DNA from: Auanema rhodensis
Taxonomy: Eukaryota; Nematoda; Chromadorea; Rhabditida; Rhabditidae
Direction: 5' to 3'
DNA: 64,000 nt
Assembly: GCA_964057225.1 (NCBI GenBank)
Contig: OZ059897.1
Span: forward strand, 18,972,001 to 19,036,000
How positions within the stretch are numbered: the stretch's first letter is position 1; each line of letters opens with the position of its first letter. The position numbers and the translations under genes were made by a program. The notes beneath the pieces are model-generated. The model had not been told where the DNA came from. It worked only from the letters and a program-made list of their open reading frames with translations, and ran no database searches. Below are positions 24,401 through 37,900 of the stretch, in pieces.

Positions 24401-27400
24401 AAGTAGATGTTTTTAGATTCCATTTTTCAAGGCAAAGACGATGGACAATGTTATTCAACGAAAAAATTATTTCTTCAGGGTGAAAATCGAGGATATAAGT
24501 GTGAACTTATATCAGTTGATATCTCGGTGCATTTTTAAGCTAGCGCAAATCTGATAACACAGATCGACGCAGCTTAAAAATCCGCATCGAATGCACTATA
24601 CTACATTGAGAAACGCGTGATACAAAAATTAGTTATGATCGTTTGAAAAATGATGCATTAGTGTATGTTGAGTTTCCATGTACACTCAACATTGCTTCCA
24701 AAAACATTTTGACAAAAATTTTTTCGAAAAATTTCGAAATAATTTAGCGAAAAGTAGATGTTTTTAGATTCCATTTTTCAAGGCAAAGACGATGGACAAT
24801 GTTATTCAACGAAAAAATTAATTCTTCAGGGTGAAAATCGAGGATATAAGTGTGAACTTATATCAGTTGATATCTCGGTGCATTTTTAAGCTAGCGCAAA
24901 TCTGATAACACAGATCGACGCAGCTTAAAAATCCGCATCGAATGCACTATACTACATTGAAAAACGCTTAATACAAAAATTAGTTATGATCGTTTGAAAA
25001 ATGATGCATTAGTGTATGTTGAGTTTCCATGTACACTCAACATTGCTTCCAAAAACATTTTGACAAAAATTTTTTCGAAAAATTTCGAAATAATTTAGCA
25101 AAAAGTAGATGTTTTTAGATTCCTTTTTTCAAGGCAAAGACGATGGACAATGTTATTCAACGAAAAAATTATTTCTTCAGGGTGAAAATCGAGGATATAA
25201 GTGTGAACTTATATCAGTTGATATCTCGGTGCATTTTTAAGCTAGCGCAAATCTGATAACACAGATCGACGCAGCTTAAAAATCCGCATCGAATGCACTA
25301 TACTACATTAAGAAACGCTTGATACAAGAATTACTTATGATCGTTTGAAAAATGATGCATTAGTGTATGTTGAGTTTCCATGTACACTCAACATTGCTTC
25401 CAAAAACATTTTGACAAAAATTTTTTCGAAAAATTTCAGAATAATTTAGCAAAAAGTAGATGTTTTTAGATTCCATTTTTCAAGGCAAAGACGATGGACA
25501 ATGTTATTCAACGAAGAAATTAATTCTTCAGGGTGAAAATCGAGGATATAAGTGTGAACTTATATCAGTTGATATCTCGGTGCATTTTTAAGCTAGCGCA
25601 AATCTGATAACACAGATCGACGCAGCTTAAAAATCCGCATCGAATGCACTATACTACATTGAGAAACGCGTGATACAAAAATTAGTTATGATCGTTTGAA
25701 AAATGATGCATTAGTGTATGTTGAGTTTCCATGTACACTCAACATTGCTTCCAAAAACATTTTGACAAAAATTTTTTCGAAAAATTTCGAAATAATTTAG
25801 CAAAAAGTAGATGTTTTTAGATTCCTTTTTTCAAGGCAAAGACGATGGACAATGTTATTCAACGAAAAAATTATTTCTTCAGGGTGAAAATCGAGGATAT
25901 AAGTGTGAACTTATATCAGTTGATATCTCGGTGCATTTTTAAGCTAGCGCAAATCTGATAACACAGATCGACGCAGCTTAAAAATCCGCATCGAATGCAC
26001 TATACTACATTAAGAAACACTTGATACAAAAATTAGTTATGATCGTTTGAAAAATGATGCATTAGTGTATGTTGAGTTTCCATGTACACTCAACATTGCT
26101 TCCAAAAACATTTTGACAAAAATTTTTTCGAAAAATTTCAAAATAATTTAGCAAAAAGTAGATGTTTTTAGATTCCATTTTTCAAGGCAAAGACGATGGA
26201 CAATGTTATTCAACGAAAAAATTAATTCTTCAGGGTGAAAATCGAGGATATAAGTGTGAACTTATATCAGTTGATATCTCGGTGCATTTTTAAGCTAGCG
26301 CAAATCTGATAACACAGATCGACGCAGCTTAAAAATCCGCATCGAATGCACTATACTACATTGAAAAACGCTTAATACAAAAATTAGTTATGATCGTTTG
26401 AAAAATGATGCATTAGTGTATGTTGAGTTTCCATGTACACTCAACATTGCTTCCAAAAACATTTTGACAAAAATTTTTTCGAAAAATTTCAAAATAATTT
26501 AGCAAAAAGTAGATGTTTTTAGATTCCATTTTTCAAGGCAAAGACGATGGACAATGTTATTCAACGAAAAAATTAATTCTTCAGGGTGAAAATCGAGGAT
26601 ATAAGTGTGAACTTATATCAGTTGATATCTCGGTGCATTTTTAAGCTAGCGCAAATCTGATAACACAGATCGACGCAGCTTAAAAATCCGCATCGAATGC
26701 ACTATACTACATTGAGAAACGCTTAATAGAAAAATTAGTTATGATCGTTTGAAAAATGATGCATTAGTGTATGTTGAGTTTCCATGTACACTCAACATTG
26801 CTTCCAAAAACATTTTGACAAAAATTTTTTCGAAAAATTTCAAAATAATTTAGCGAAAAGTAGATGTTTTTAGATTCCATTTTTCAAGGCAAAGACGATG
26901 GACAATGTTATTCAACGAAAAAATTAATTCTTCAGGGTGAAAATCGAGGATATAAGTGTGAACTTATATCAGTTGATATCTCGGTGCATTTTTAAGCTAG
27001 CGCAAATCTGATAACACAGATCGACGCAGCTTAAAAATCCGCATCGAATGCACTATACTACATTAAGAAACGCTTGATACAAGAATTACTTATGATCGTT
27101 TGAAAAATGATGCATTAGTGTATGTTGAGTTTCCATGTACACTCAACATTGCTTCCAAAAACATTTTGACAAAAATTTTTTCGAAAAATTTCAGAATAAT
27201 TTAGCAAAAAGTAGATGTTTTTAGATTCCATTTTTCAAGGCAAAGACGATGGACAATGTTATTCAACGAAGAAATTAATTCTTCAGGGTGAAAATCGAGG
27301 ATATAAGTGTGAACTTATATCAGTTGATATCTCGGTGCATTTTTAAGCTAGCGCAAATCTGATAACACAGATCGACGCAGCTTAAAAATCCGCATCGAAT

Positions 27401-30177
27401 GCACTATACTACATTGAGAAACGCGTGAAACAAAAATTAGTTATGATCGTTTGAAAAATGATGCATTAGTGTATGTTGAGTTTCCATGTACACTCAACAT
27501 TGCTTCCAAAAACATTTTGACAAAAATTTTTTCGAAAAATTTCGAAATAATTTAGCAAAAAGTAGATGTTTTTAGATTCCTTTTTTCAAGGCAGAGACGA
27601 TGGACAATGTTATTCAACGAAAAAATTAATTCTTCAGGGTGAAAATCGAGGATATAAGTGTGAACTTATATCAGTTGATATCTCGGTGCATTTTTAAGCT
27701 AGCGCAAATCTGATAACACAGATCGACGCAGCTTAAAAATCCGCATCGAATGCACTATACTACATTAAGAAACGCTTGATACAAGAATTACTTATGATCG
27801 TTTGAAAAATGATGCATTAGTGTATGTTGAGTTTCCATGTACACTCAACATTGCTTCCAAAAACATTTTGACAAAAATTTTTTCGAAAAATTTCAGAATA
27901 ATTTAGCAAAAAGTAGATGTTTTTAGATTCCATTTTTCAAGGCAAAGACGATGGACAATGTTATTCAACGAAGAAATTAATTCTTCAGGGTGAAAATCGA
28001 GGATATAAGTGTGAACTTATATCAGTTGATATCTCGGTGCATTTTTAAGCTAGCGCAAATCTGATAACACAGATCGACGCAGCTTAAAAATCCGCATCGA
28101 ATGCACTATACTACATTGAGAAACGCGTGAAACAAAAATTAGTTATGATCGTTTGAAAAATGATGCATTAGTGTATGTTGAGTTTCCATGTACACTCAAC
28201 ATTGCTTCCAAAAACATTTTGACAAAAATTTTTTCGAAAAATTTCGAAATAATTTAGCAAAAAGTAGATGTTTTTAGATTCCTTTTTTCAAGGCAAAGAC
28301 GATGGACAATGTTATTCAACGAAAAAATTATTTCTTCAGGGTGAAAATCGAGGATATAAGTGTGAACTTATATCAGTTGATATCTCGGTGCATTTTTAAG
28401 CTAGCGCAAATCTGATAACACAGATCGACGCAGCTTAAAAATCCGCATCGAATGCACTATACTACATTAAGAAACACTTGATACAAGAATTACTTATGAT
28501 CGTTTGAAAAATGATGCATTAGTGTATGTTGAGTTTCCATGTACACTCAACATTGCTTCCAAAAACATTTTGACAAAAATTTTTTCGAAAAATTTCAAAA
28601 TAATTTAGCGAAAAGTAGATGTTTTTAGATTCCATTTTTCAAGGCAAAGACGATGGACAATGTTATTCAACGAAAAAATTAATTCTTCAGGGTGAAAATC
28701 GAGGATATAAGTGTGAACTTATATCAGTTGATATCTCGGTGCATTTTTAAGCTAGCGCAAATCTGATAACACAGATCGACGCAGCTTAAAAATCCGCATC
28801 GAATGCACTATACTACATTAAGAAACGCTTGATACAAGAATTACTTATGATCGTTTGAAAAATGATGCATTAGTGTATGTTGAGTTTCCATGTACACTCA
28901 ACATTGCTTCCAAAAACATTTTGACAAAAATTTTTTCGAAAAATTTCAGAATAATTTAGCAAAAAGTAGATGTTCTTAGATTCCATTTTTCAAGGCAAAG
29001 ACGATGGACAATGTTATTCAACGAAGAAATTAATTCTTCAGGGTGAAAATCGAGGATATAAGTGTGAACTTATATCAGTTGATATCTCGGTGCATTTTTA
29101 AGCTAGCGCAAATCTGATAACACAGATCGACGCAGCTTAAAAATCCGCATCGAATGCACTATACTACATTGAGAAACGCGTGAAACAAAAATTAGTTATG
29201 ATCGTTTGAAAAATGATGCATTAGTGTATGTTGAGTTTCCATGTACACTCAACATTGCTTCCAAAAACATTTTGACAAAAATTTTTTCGAAAAATTTCGA
29301 AATAATTTAGCAAAAAGTAGATGTTTTTAGATTCCTTTTTTCAAGGCAAAGACGATGGACAATGTTATTCAACGAAAAAATTATTTCTTCAGGGTGAAAA
29401 TCGAGGATATAAGTGTGAACTTATATCAGTTGATATCTCGGTGCATTTTTAAGCTAGCGCAAATCTGATAACACAGATCGACGCAGCTTAAAAATCCGCA
29501 TCGAATGCACTATACTACATTAAGAAACACTTGATACAAAAATTAGTTATGATCGTTTGAAAAATGATGCATTAGTGTATGTTGAGTTTCCATGTACACT
29601 CAACATTGCTTCCAAAAACATTTTGACAAAAATTTTTTCGAAAAATTTCAAAATAATTTAGCAAAAAGTAGATGTTTTTAGATTCCATTTTTCAAGGCAA
29701 AGACGATGGACAATGTTATTCAACGAAAAAATTAATTCTTCAGGGTGAAAATCGAGGATATAAGTGTGAACTTATATCAGTTGATATCTCGGTGCATTTT
29801 TAAGCTAGCGCAAATCTGATAACACAGATCGACGTAGCTTAAAAATCCGCATCGAATGCACTATACTACATTGAAAAACGCTTAATACAAAAATTAGTTA
29901 TGATCGTTTGAAAAATGATGCATTAGTGTATGTTGAGTTTCCATGTACACTCAACATTGCTTCCAAAAACATTTTGACAAAAATTTTTTCGAAAAATTTC
30001 AAAATAATTTAGCAAAAAGTAGATGTTTTTAGATTCCATTTTTCAAGGCAAAGACGATGGACAATGTTATTCAACGAAAAAATTAATTCTTCAGGGTGAA
30101 AATCGAGGATATAAGTGTGAACTTATATCAGTTGATATCTCGGTGCATTTTTAAGCTAGCGCAAATCTGATAACACA
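21403..30177 (+). repeat. Loose pentamer/decamer HOR region marked by the acttatg variant
   Basis: Twenty-five monomers. A distinctive form, cgcttgatacaagaattacttatg with 176 G and 253 G, starts at 23158, 25264, 27019, 27721 and 28774. It is followed by cgcgtgatac or cgcgtgaaac, then often by cacttgatac and gaaaaacgcttaatac. Monomers at 25264-27018 correspond in order to those at 28774-30528, a 3510-bp (ten-monomer) shift, with private changes such as gttcttag near 28973 and gacgtagc near 29834. A two-monomer repeat is embedded at 27019-28422. The order is recognisable but degraded, so it is older than the 5-mer and 12-mer HORs. Confidence 0.7.
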
Positions 30178-31932
30178 GATCGACGCAGCTTAAAAATCCG
30201 CATCGAATGCACTATACTACATTGAGAAACGCTTAATAGAAAAATTAGTTATGATCGTTTGAAAAATGATGCATTAGTGTATGTTGAGTTTCCATGTACA
30301 CTCAACATTGCTTCCAAAAACATTTTGACAAAAATTTTTTCGAAAAATTTCAAAATAATTTAGCGAAAAGTAGATGTTTTTAGATTCCATTTTTCAAGGC
30401 AAAGACGATGGACAATGTTATTCAACGAAAAAATTAATTCTTCAGGGTGAAAATCGAGGATATAAGTGTGAACTTATATCAGTTGATATCTCGGTGCATT
30501 TTTAAGCTAGCGCAAATCTGATAACACAGATCGACGCAGCTTAAAAATCCGCATCGAATGCACTATACTACATTGAGAAACGCTTAATACAAAAATTAGT
30601 TATGATCGTTTGAAAAATGATGCATTAGTGTATGTTGAGTTTCCATGTACACTCAACATTGCTTCCAAAAACATTTTGACAAAAATTTTTTCGAAAAATT
30701 TCAAAATAATTTAGCGAAAAGTAGATGTTTTTAGATTCCATTTTTCAAGGCAAAGACGATGGACAATGTTATTCAACGAAAAAATTAATTCTTCAGGGTG
30801 AAAATCGAGGATATAAGTGTGAACTTATATCAGTTGATATCTCGGTGCATTTTTAAGCTAGCGCAAATCTGATAACACAGATCGACGCAGCTTAAAAATC
30901 CGCATCGAATGCACTATACTACATTGAGAAACGCTTAATAGAAAAATTAGTTATGATCGTTTGAAAAATGATGCATTAGTGTATGTTGAGTTTCCATGTA
31001 CACTCAACATTGCTTCCAAAAACATTTTGACAAAAATTTTTTCGAAAAATTTCAAAATAATTTAGCGAAAAGTAGATGTTTTTAGATTCCATTTTTCAAG
31101 GCAAAGACGATGGACAATGTTATTCAACGAAAAAATTAATTCTTCAGGGTGAAAATCGAGGATATAAGTGTGAACTTATATCAGTTGATATCTCGGTGCA
31201 TTTTTAAGCTAGCGCAAATCTGATAACACAGATCGACGCAGCTTAAAAATCCGCATCGAATGCACTATACTACATTGAGAAACGCTTAATACAAAAATTA
31301 GTTATGATCGTTTGAAAAATGATGCATTAGTGTATGTTGAGTTTCCATGTACACTCAACATTGCTTCCAAAAACATTTTGACAAAAATTTTTTCGAAAAA
31401 TTTCAAAATAATTTAGCGAAAAGTAGATGTTTTTAGATTCCATTTTTCAAGGCAAAGACGATGGACAATGTTATTCAACGAAAAAATTAATTCTTCAGGG
31501 TGAAAGTCGAGGATATAAGTGTGAACTTATATCAGTTGATATCTCGGTGCATTTTTAAGCTAGCGCAAATCTGATAACACAGATCGACGCAGCTTAAAAA
31601 TCCGCATCGAATGCACTATACTACATTAAGAAACGCTTAATAGAAAAATTAGTTATGATCGTTTGAAAAATGATGCATTAGTGTATGTTGAGTTTCCATG
31701 TACACTCAACATTGTTTCCAAAAACATTTTGACAAAAATTTTTTCGAAAAATTTCAAAATAATTTAGCGAAAAGTAGATGTTTTTAGATTCCATTTTTCA
31801 AGGCAAAGACGATGGACAATGTTATTCAACGAAAAAATTAATTCTTCAGGGTGAAAATCGAGGATATAAGTGTGAACTTATATCAGTTGATATCTCGGTG
31901 CATTTTTAAGCTAGCGCAAATCTGATAACACA
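30178..31932 (+). repeat. Dimer HOR, 702-bp period
   Basis: Five monomers, all with 188 G (gcgaaaag), alternate between cgcttaatagaaaaatt (30178, 30880, 31582) and cgcttaatacaaaaatt (30529, 31231). Private changes are gaaagtcgag near 31505 and attgtttcc near 31713; the last member has attaagaaac. Confidence 0.8.
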
Positions 31933-34900
31933 GATCGACGCAGCTTAAAAATCCGCATCGAATGCACTATACTACATTGAGAAACGCTTAATACAAAAAT
32001 TAGTTATGATCGTTTGAAAAATGATGCATTAGTGTATGTTGAGTTTCCATGTACACTCAACATTGCTTCCAAAAACATTTTGACAAAAATTTTTTCGAAA
32101 AATTTCAAAATAATTTAGCAAAAAGTAGATGTTTTTAGATTCCATTTTTCAAGGCAAAGACGATGGACAATGTTATTCAACGAAAAAATTAATTCTTCAG
32201 GGTGAAAATCGAGGATATAAGTGTGAACTTATATCAGTTGATATCTCGGTGCATTTTTAAGCTAGCGCAAATCTGATAACACAGATCGACGCAGCTTAAA
32301 AATCCGCATCGAATGCACTATACTACATTAAGAAACGCTTGATACAAGAATTAGTTATGATCGTTTGAAAAATGATGCATTAGTGTATGTTGAGTTTCCA
32401 TGTACACTCAACATTGCTTCCAAAAACATTTTGACAAAAATTTTTTCGAAAAATTTCAAAATAATTTAGCAAAAAGTAGATGTTTTTAGATTCCATTTTT
32501 CAAGGCAAAGACGATGGACAATGTTATTCAACGAAAAAATTAATTCTTCAGGGTGAAAATCGAGGATATAAGTGTGAACTTATATCAGTTGATATCTCGG
32601 TGCATTTTTAAGCTAGCGCAAATCTGATAACACAGATCGACGCAGCTTAAAAATCCGCATCGAATGCACTATACTACATTAAGAAACGCTTGATACAAGA
32701 ATTAGTTATGATCGTTTGAAAAATGATGCATTAGTGTATGTTGAGTTTCCATGTACACTCAACATTGCTTCCAAAAACATTTTGACAAAAATTTTTTCGA
32801 AAAATTTCAAAATAATTTAGCGAAAAGTAGATGTTTTTAGATTCCATTTTTCAAGGCAAAGACGATGGACAATGTTATTCAACGAAAAAATTAATTCTTC
32901 AGGGTGAAAATCGAGGATATAAGTGTGAACTTATATCAGTTGATATCTCGGTGCATTTTTAAGCTAGCGCAAATCTGATAACACAGATCGACGCAGCTTA
33001 AAAATCCGCATCGAATGCACTATACTACATTAAGAAACGCTTGATACAAGAATTAGTTATGATCGTTTGAAAAATGATGCATTAGTGTATGTTGAGTTTC
33101 CATGTACACTCAACATTGCTTCCAAAAACATTTTGACAAAAATTTTTTCGAAAAATTTCAAAATAATTTAGCAAAAAGTAGATGTTTTTAGATTCCATTT
33201 TTCAAGGCAAAGACGATGGACAATGTTATTCAACGAAGAAATTAATTCTTCAGGGTGAAAATCGAGGATATAAGTGTGAACTTATATCAGTTGATATCTC
33301 GGTGCATTTTTAAGCTAGCGCAAATCTGATAACACAGATCGACGCAGCTTAAAAATCCGCATCGAATGCACTATACTACATTGAGAAACGCGTGATACAA
33401 AAATTAGTTATGATCGTTTGAAAAATGATGCATTAGTGTATGTTGAGTTTCCATGTACACTCAACATTGCTTCCAAAAACATTTTGACAAAAATTTTTTC
33501 GAAAAATTTCGAAATAATTTAGCAAAAAGTAGATGTTTTTAGATTCCTTTTTTCAAGGCAAAGACGATGGACAATGTTATTCAACGAAAAAATTATTTCT
33601 TCAGGGTGAAAATCGAGGATATAAGTGTGAACTTATATCAGTTGATATCTCGGTGCATTTTTAAGCTAGCGCAAATCTGATAACACAGATCGGCGCAGCT
33701 TAAAAATCCGCATCGAATGCACTATACTACATTAAGAAACACTTGATACAAAAATTAGTTATGATCGTTTGAAAAATGATGCATTAGTGTATGTTGAGTT
33801 TCCATGTACACTCAACATTGCTTCCAAAAACATTTTGACAAAAATTTTTTCGAAAAATTTCAAAATAATTTAGCAAAAAGTAGATGTTTTTAGATTCCTT
33901 TTTTCAAGGCAAAGACGATGGACAATGTTATTCAACGGAAAAATTATTTCTTCAGGGTGAAAATCGAGGATATAAGTGTGAACTTACATCAGTTGATATC
34001 TCGGTGCATTTTTAAGCTAGCGCAAATCTGATAACACAGATCGACGCAGCTTAAAAATCCGCATCGAATGCACTATACTACATTATGAAACGCTTGATAC
34101 AAGAATTAGTTATGATCGTTTGAAAAATGATGCATTAGTGTATGTTGAGTTTCCATGTACACTCAACATTGCTTCCAAAAACATTTTGACAAAAATTTTT
34201 TCGAAAAATTTCAAAATAATTTAGCAAAAAGTAGATGTTTTTAGATTCCTTTTTTCAAGGCAAAGACGATGGACAATGTTATTCAACGAAAAAATTATTT
34301 CTTCAGGGTGAAAATCGAGGATATAAGTGTGAACTTATATCAGTTGATATCTCGGTGCATTTTTAAGCTAGCGCAAATCTGATAACACAGATCGACGCAA
34401 CTTAAAAATCCGCATCGAATGCACTATACTACATTAAGAAACACTTGATACAAAAATTAGTTATGATCGTTTGAAAAATGATGCATTAGTGTATGTTGAG
34501 TTTCCATGTACACTCAACATTGCTTCCAAAAACATTTTGACAAAAATTTTTTCGAAAAATTTCAAAATAATTTAGCAAAAAGTAGATGTTTTTAGATTCC
34601 TTTTTTCAAGGCAAAGACGATGGACAATGTTATTCAACGAAAAAATTATTTCTTCAGGGTGAAAATCGAGGATATAAGTGTGAACTTATATCAGTTGATA
34701 TCTCGGTGCATTTTTAAGCTAGCGCAAATCTGATAACACAGATCGACGCAGCTTAAAAATCCGCATCGAATGCACTATACTACATTGAGAAACGCTTAAT
34801 ACAAAAATTAGTTATGATCGTTTGAAAAATGATGCATTAGTGTATGTTGAGTTTCCATGTACACTCAACATTGCTTCCAAAAACATTTTGACAAAAATTT

Positions 34901-37900
34901 TTTCGAAAAATTTCAAAATAATTTAGCAAAAAGTAGATGTTTTTAGATTCCATTGTTCAAGGCAAAGACGATGGACAATGTTATTCAACGAAAAAATTAA
35001 TTCTTCAGGGTGAAAATCGAGGATATAAGTGTGAACTTATATCAGTTGATATCTCGATGCATTTTTAAGCTAGCGCAAATCTGATAACACAGATCGACGC
35101 AGCTTAAAAATCCGCATCGAATGCACTATACTACATTAAGAAACACTTGATACAAAAATTAGTTATGATCGTTTGAAAAATGATGCATTAGTGTATGTTG
35201 AGTTTCCATGTACACTCAACATTGCTTCCAAAAACATTTTGACAAAAATTTTTTCGAAAAATTTCAAAATAATTTAGCAAAAAGTAGATGTTTTTAGATT
35301 CCTTTTTTCAAGGCAAAGACGATGGACAATGTTATTCAACGAAAAAATTATTTCTTCAGGGTGAAAATCGAGGATATAAGTGTGAACTTATATCAGTTGA
35401 TATCTTGGTGCATTTTTAAGCTAGCGCAAATCTGATAACACAGATCGACGCAGCTTAAAAATCCGCATCGAATGCACTATACTACATTAAGAAACACTTG
35501 ATACAAAAATTAGTTATGATCGTTTGAAAAATGATGCATTAGTGTATGTTGAGTTTCCATGTACACTCAACATTGCTTCCAAAAACATTTTGACAAAAAT
35601 TTTTTCGAAAAATTTCAAAATAATTTAGCAAAAAGTAGATGTTTTTAGATTCCTTTTTTCAAGGCAAAGACGATGGACAATGTTATTCAACGAAAAAATT
35701 ATTTCTTCAGGGTGAAAATCGAGGATATAAGTGTGAACTTATATCAGTTGATATCTCGGTGCATTTTTAAGCTAGCGCAAATCTGATAACACAGATCGAC
35801 GCAGCTTAAAAATTCGCATCGAATGCACTATACTACATTAAGAAACGCTTGATACAAGAATTACTTATGATCGTTTGAAAAATGATGCATTAGTGTATGT
35901 TGAGTTTCCATGTACACTCAACATTGCTTCCAAAAACATTTTGACAAAAATTTTTTCGAAAAATTTCAGAATAATTTAGCAAAAAGTAGATGTTTTTAGA
36001 TTCCATTTTTCAAGGCAAAGACGATGGACAATGTTATTCAACGAAGAAATTAATTCTTCAGGGTGAAAATCGAGGATATAAGTGTGAACTTATATCAGTT
36101 GATATCTCGGTGCATTTTTAAGCTAGCGCAAATCTGATAACACAGATCGACGCAGCTTAAAAATCCGCATCGAATGCACTATACTACATTGAGAAACGCT
36201 TAATACAAAAATTAGTTATGATCGTTTGAAAAATGATGCATTAGTGTATGTTGAGTTTCCATGTACACTCAACATTGCTTCCAAAAACATTTTGACAAAA
36301 ATTTTTTCGAAAAATTTCAAAATAATTTAGCAAAAAGTAGATGTTTTTAGATTCCATTTTTCAAGGCAAAGACGATGGACAATGTTATTCAACGAAAAAA
36401 TTAATTCTTCAGGGTGAAAATCGAGGATATAAGTGTGAACTTATATCAGTTGATATCTCGGTGCATTTTTAAGCTAGCGCAAATCTGATAACACAGATCG
36501 ACGCAGCTTAAAAATCCGCATCGAATGCACTATACTACATTAAGAAACGCTTGATACAAGAATTAGTTATGATCGTTTGAAAAATGATGCATTAGTGTAT
36601 GTTGAGTTTCCATGTACACTCAACATTGCTTCCAAAAACATTTTGACAAAAATTTTTTCGAAAAATTTCAAAATAATTTAGCAAAAAGTAGATGTTTTTA
36701 GATTCCATTTTTCAAGGCAAAGACGATGGACAATGTTATTCAACGAAAAAATTAATTCTTCAGGGTGAAAATCGAGGATATAAGTGTGAACTTATATCAG
36801 TTGATATCTCGGTGCATTTTTAAGCTAGCGCAAATCTGATAACACAGATCGACGCAGCTTAAAAATCCGCATCGAATGCACTATACTACATTAAGAAACG
36901 CTTGATACAAGAATTAGTTATGATCGTTTGAAAAATGATGCATTAGTGTATGTTGAGTTTCCATGTACACTCAACATTGCTTCCAAAAACATTTTGACAA
37001 AAATTTTTTCGAAAAATTTCAAAATAATTTAGCGAAAAGTAGATGTTTTTAGATTCCATTTTTCAAGGCAAAGACGATGGACAATGTTATTCAACGAAAA
37101 AATTAATTCTTCAGGGTGAAAATCGAGGATATAAGTGTGAACTTATATCAGTTGATATCTCGGTGCATTTTTAAGCTAGCGCAAATCTGATAACACAGAT
37201 CGACGCAGCTTAAAAATCCGCATCGAATGCACTATACTACATTAAGAAACGCTTGATACAAGAATTAGTTATGATCGTTTGAAAAATGATGCATTAGTGT
37301 ATGTTGAGTTTCCATGTACACTCAACATTGCTTCCAAAAACATTTTGACAAAAATTTTTTCGAAAAATTTCAAAATAATTTAGCAAAAAGTAGATGTTTT
37401 TAGATTCCATTTTTCAAGGCAAAGACGATGGACAATGTTATTCAACGAAGAAATTAATTCTTCAGGGTGAAAATCGAGGATATAAGTGTGAACTTATATC
37501 AGTTGATATCTCGGTGCATTTTTAAGCTAGCGCAAATCTGATAACACAGATCGACGCAGCTTAAAAATCCGCATCGAATGCACTATACTACATTGAGAAA
37601 CGCGTGATACAAAAATTAGTTATGATCGTTTGAAAAATGATGCATTAGTGTATGTTGAGTTTCCATGTACACTCAACATTGCTTCCAAAAACATTTTGAC
37701 AAAAATTTTTTCGAAAAATTTCGAAATAATTTAGCAAAAAGTAGATGTTTTTAGATTCCTTTTTTCAAGGCAAAGACGATGGACAATGTTATTCAACGAA
37801 AAAATTATTTCTTCAGGGTGAAAATCGAGGATATAAGTGTGAACTTATATCAGTTGATATCTCGGTGCATTTTTAAGCTAGCGCAAATCTGATAACACAG

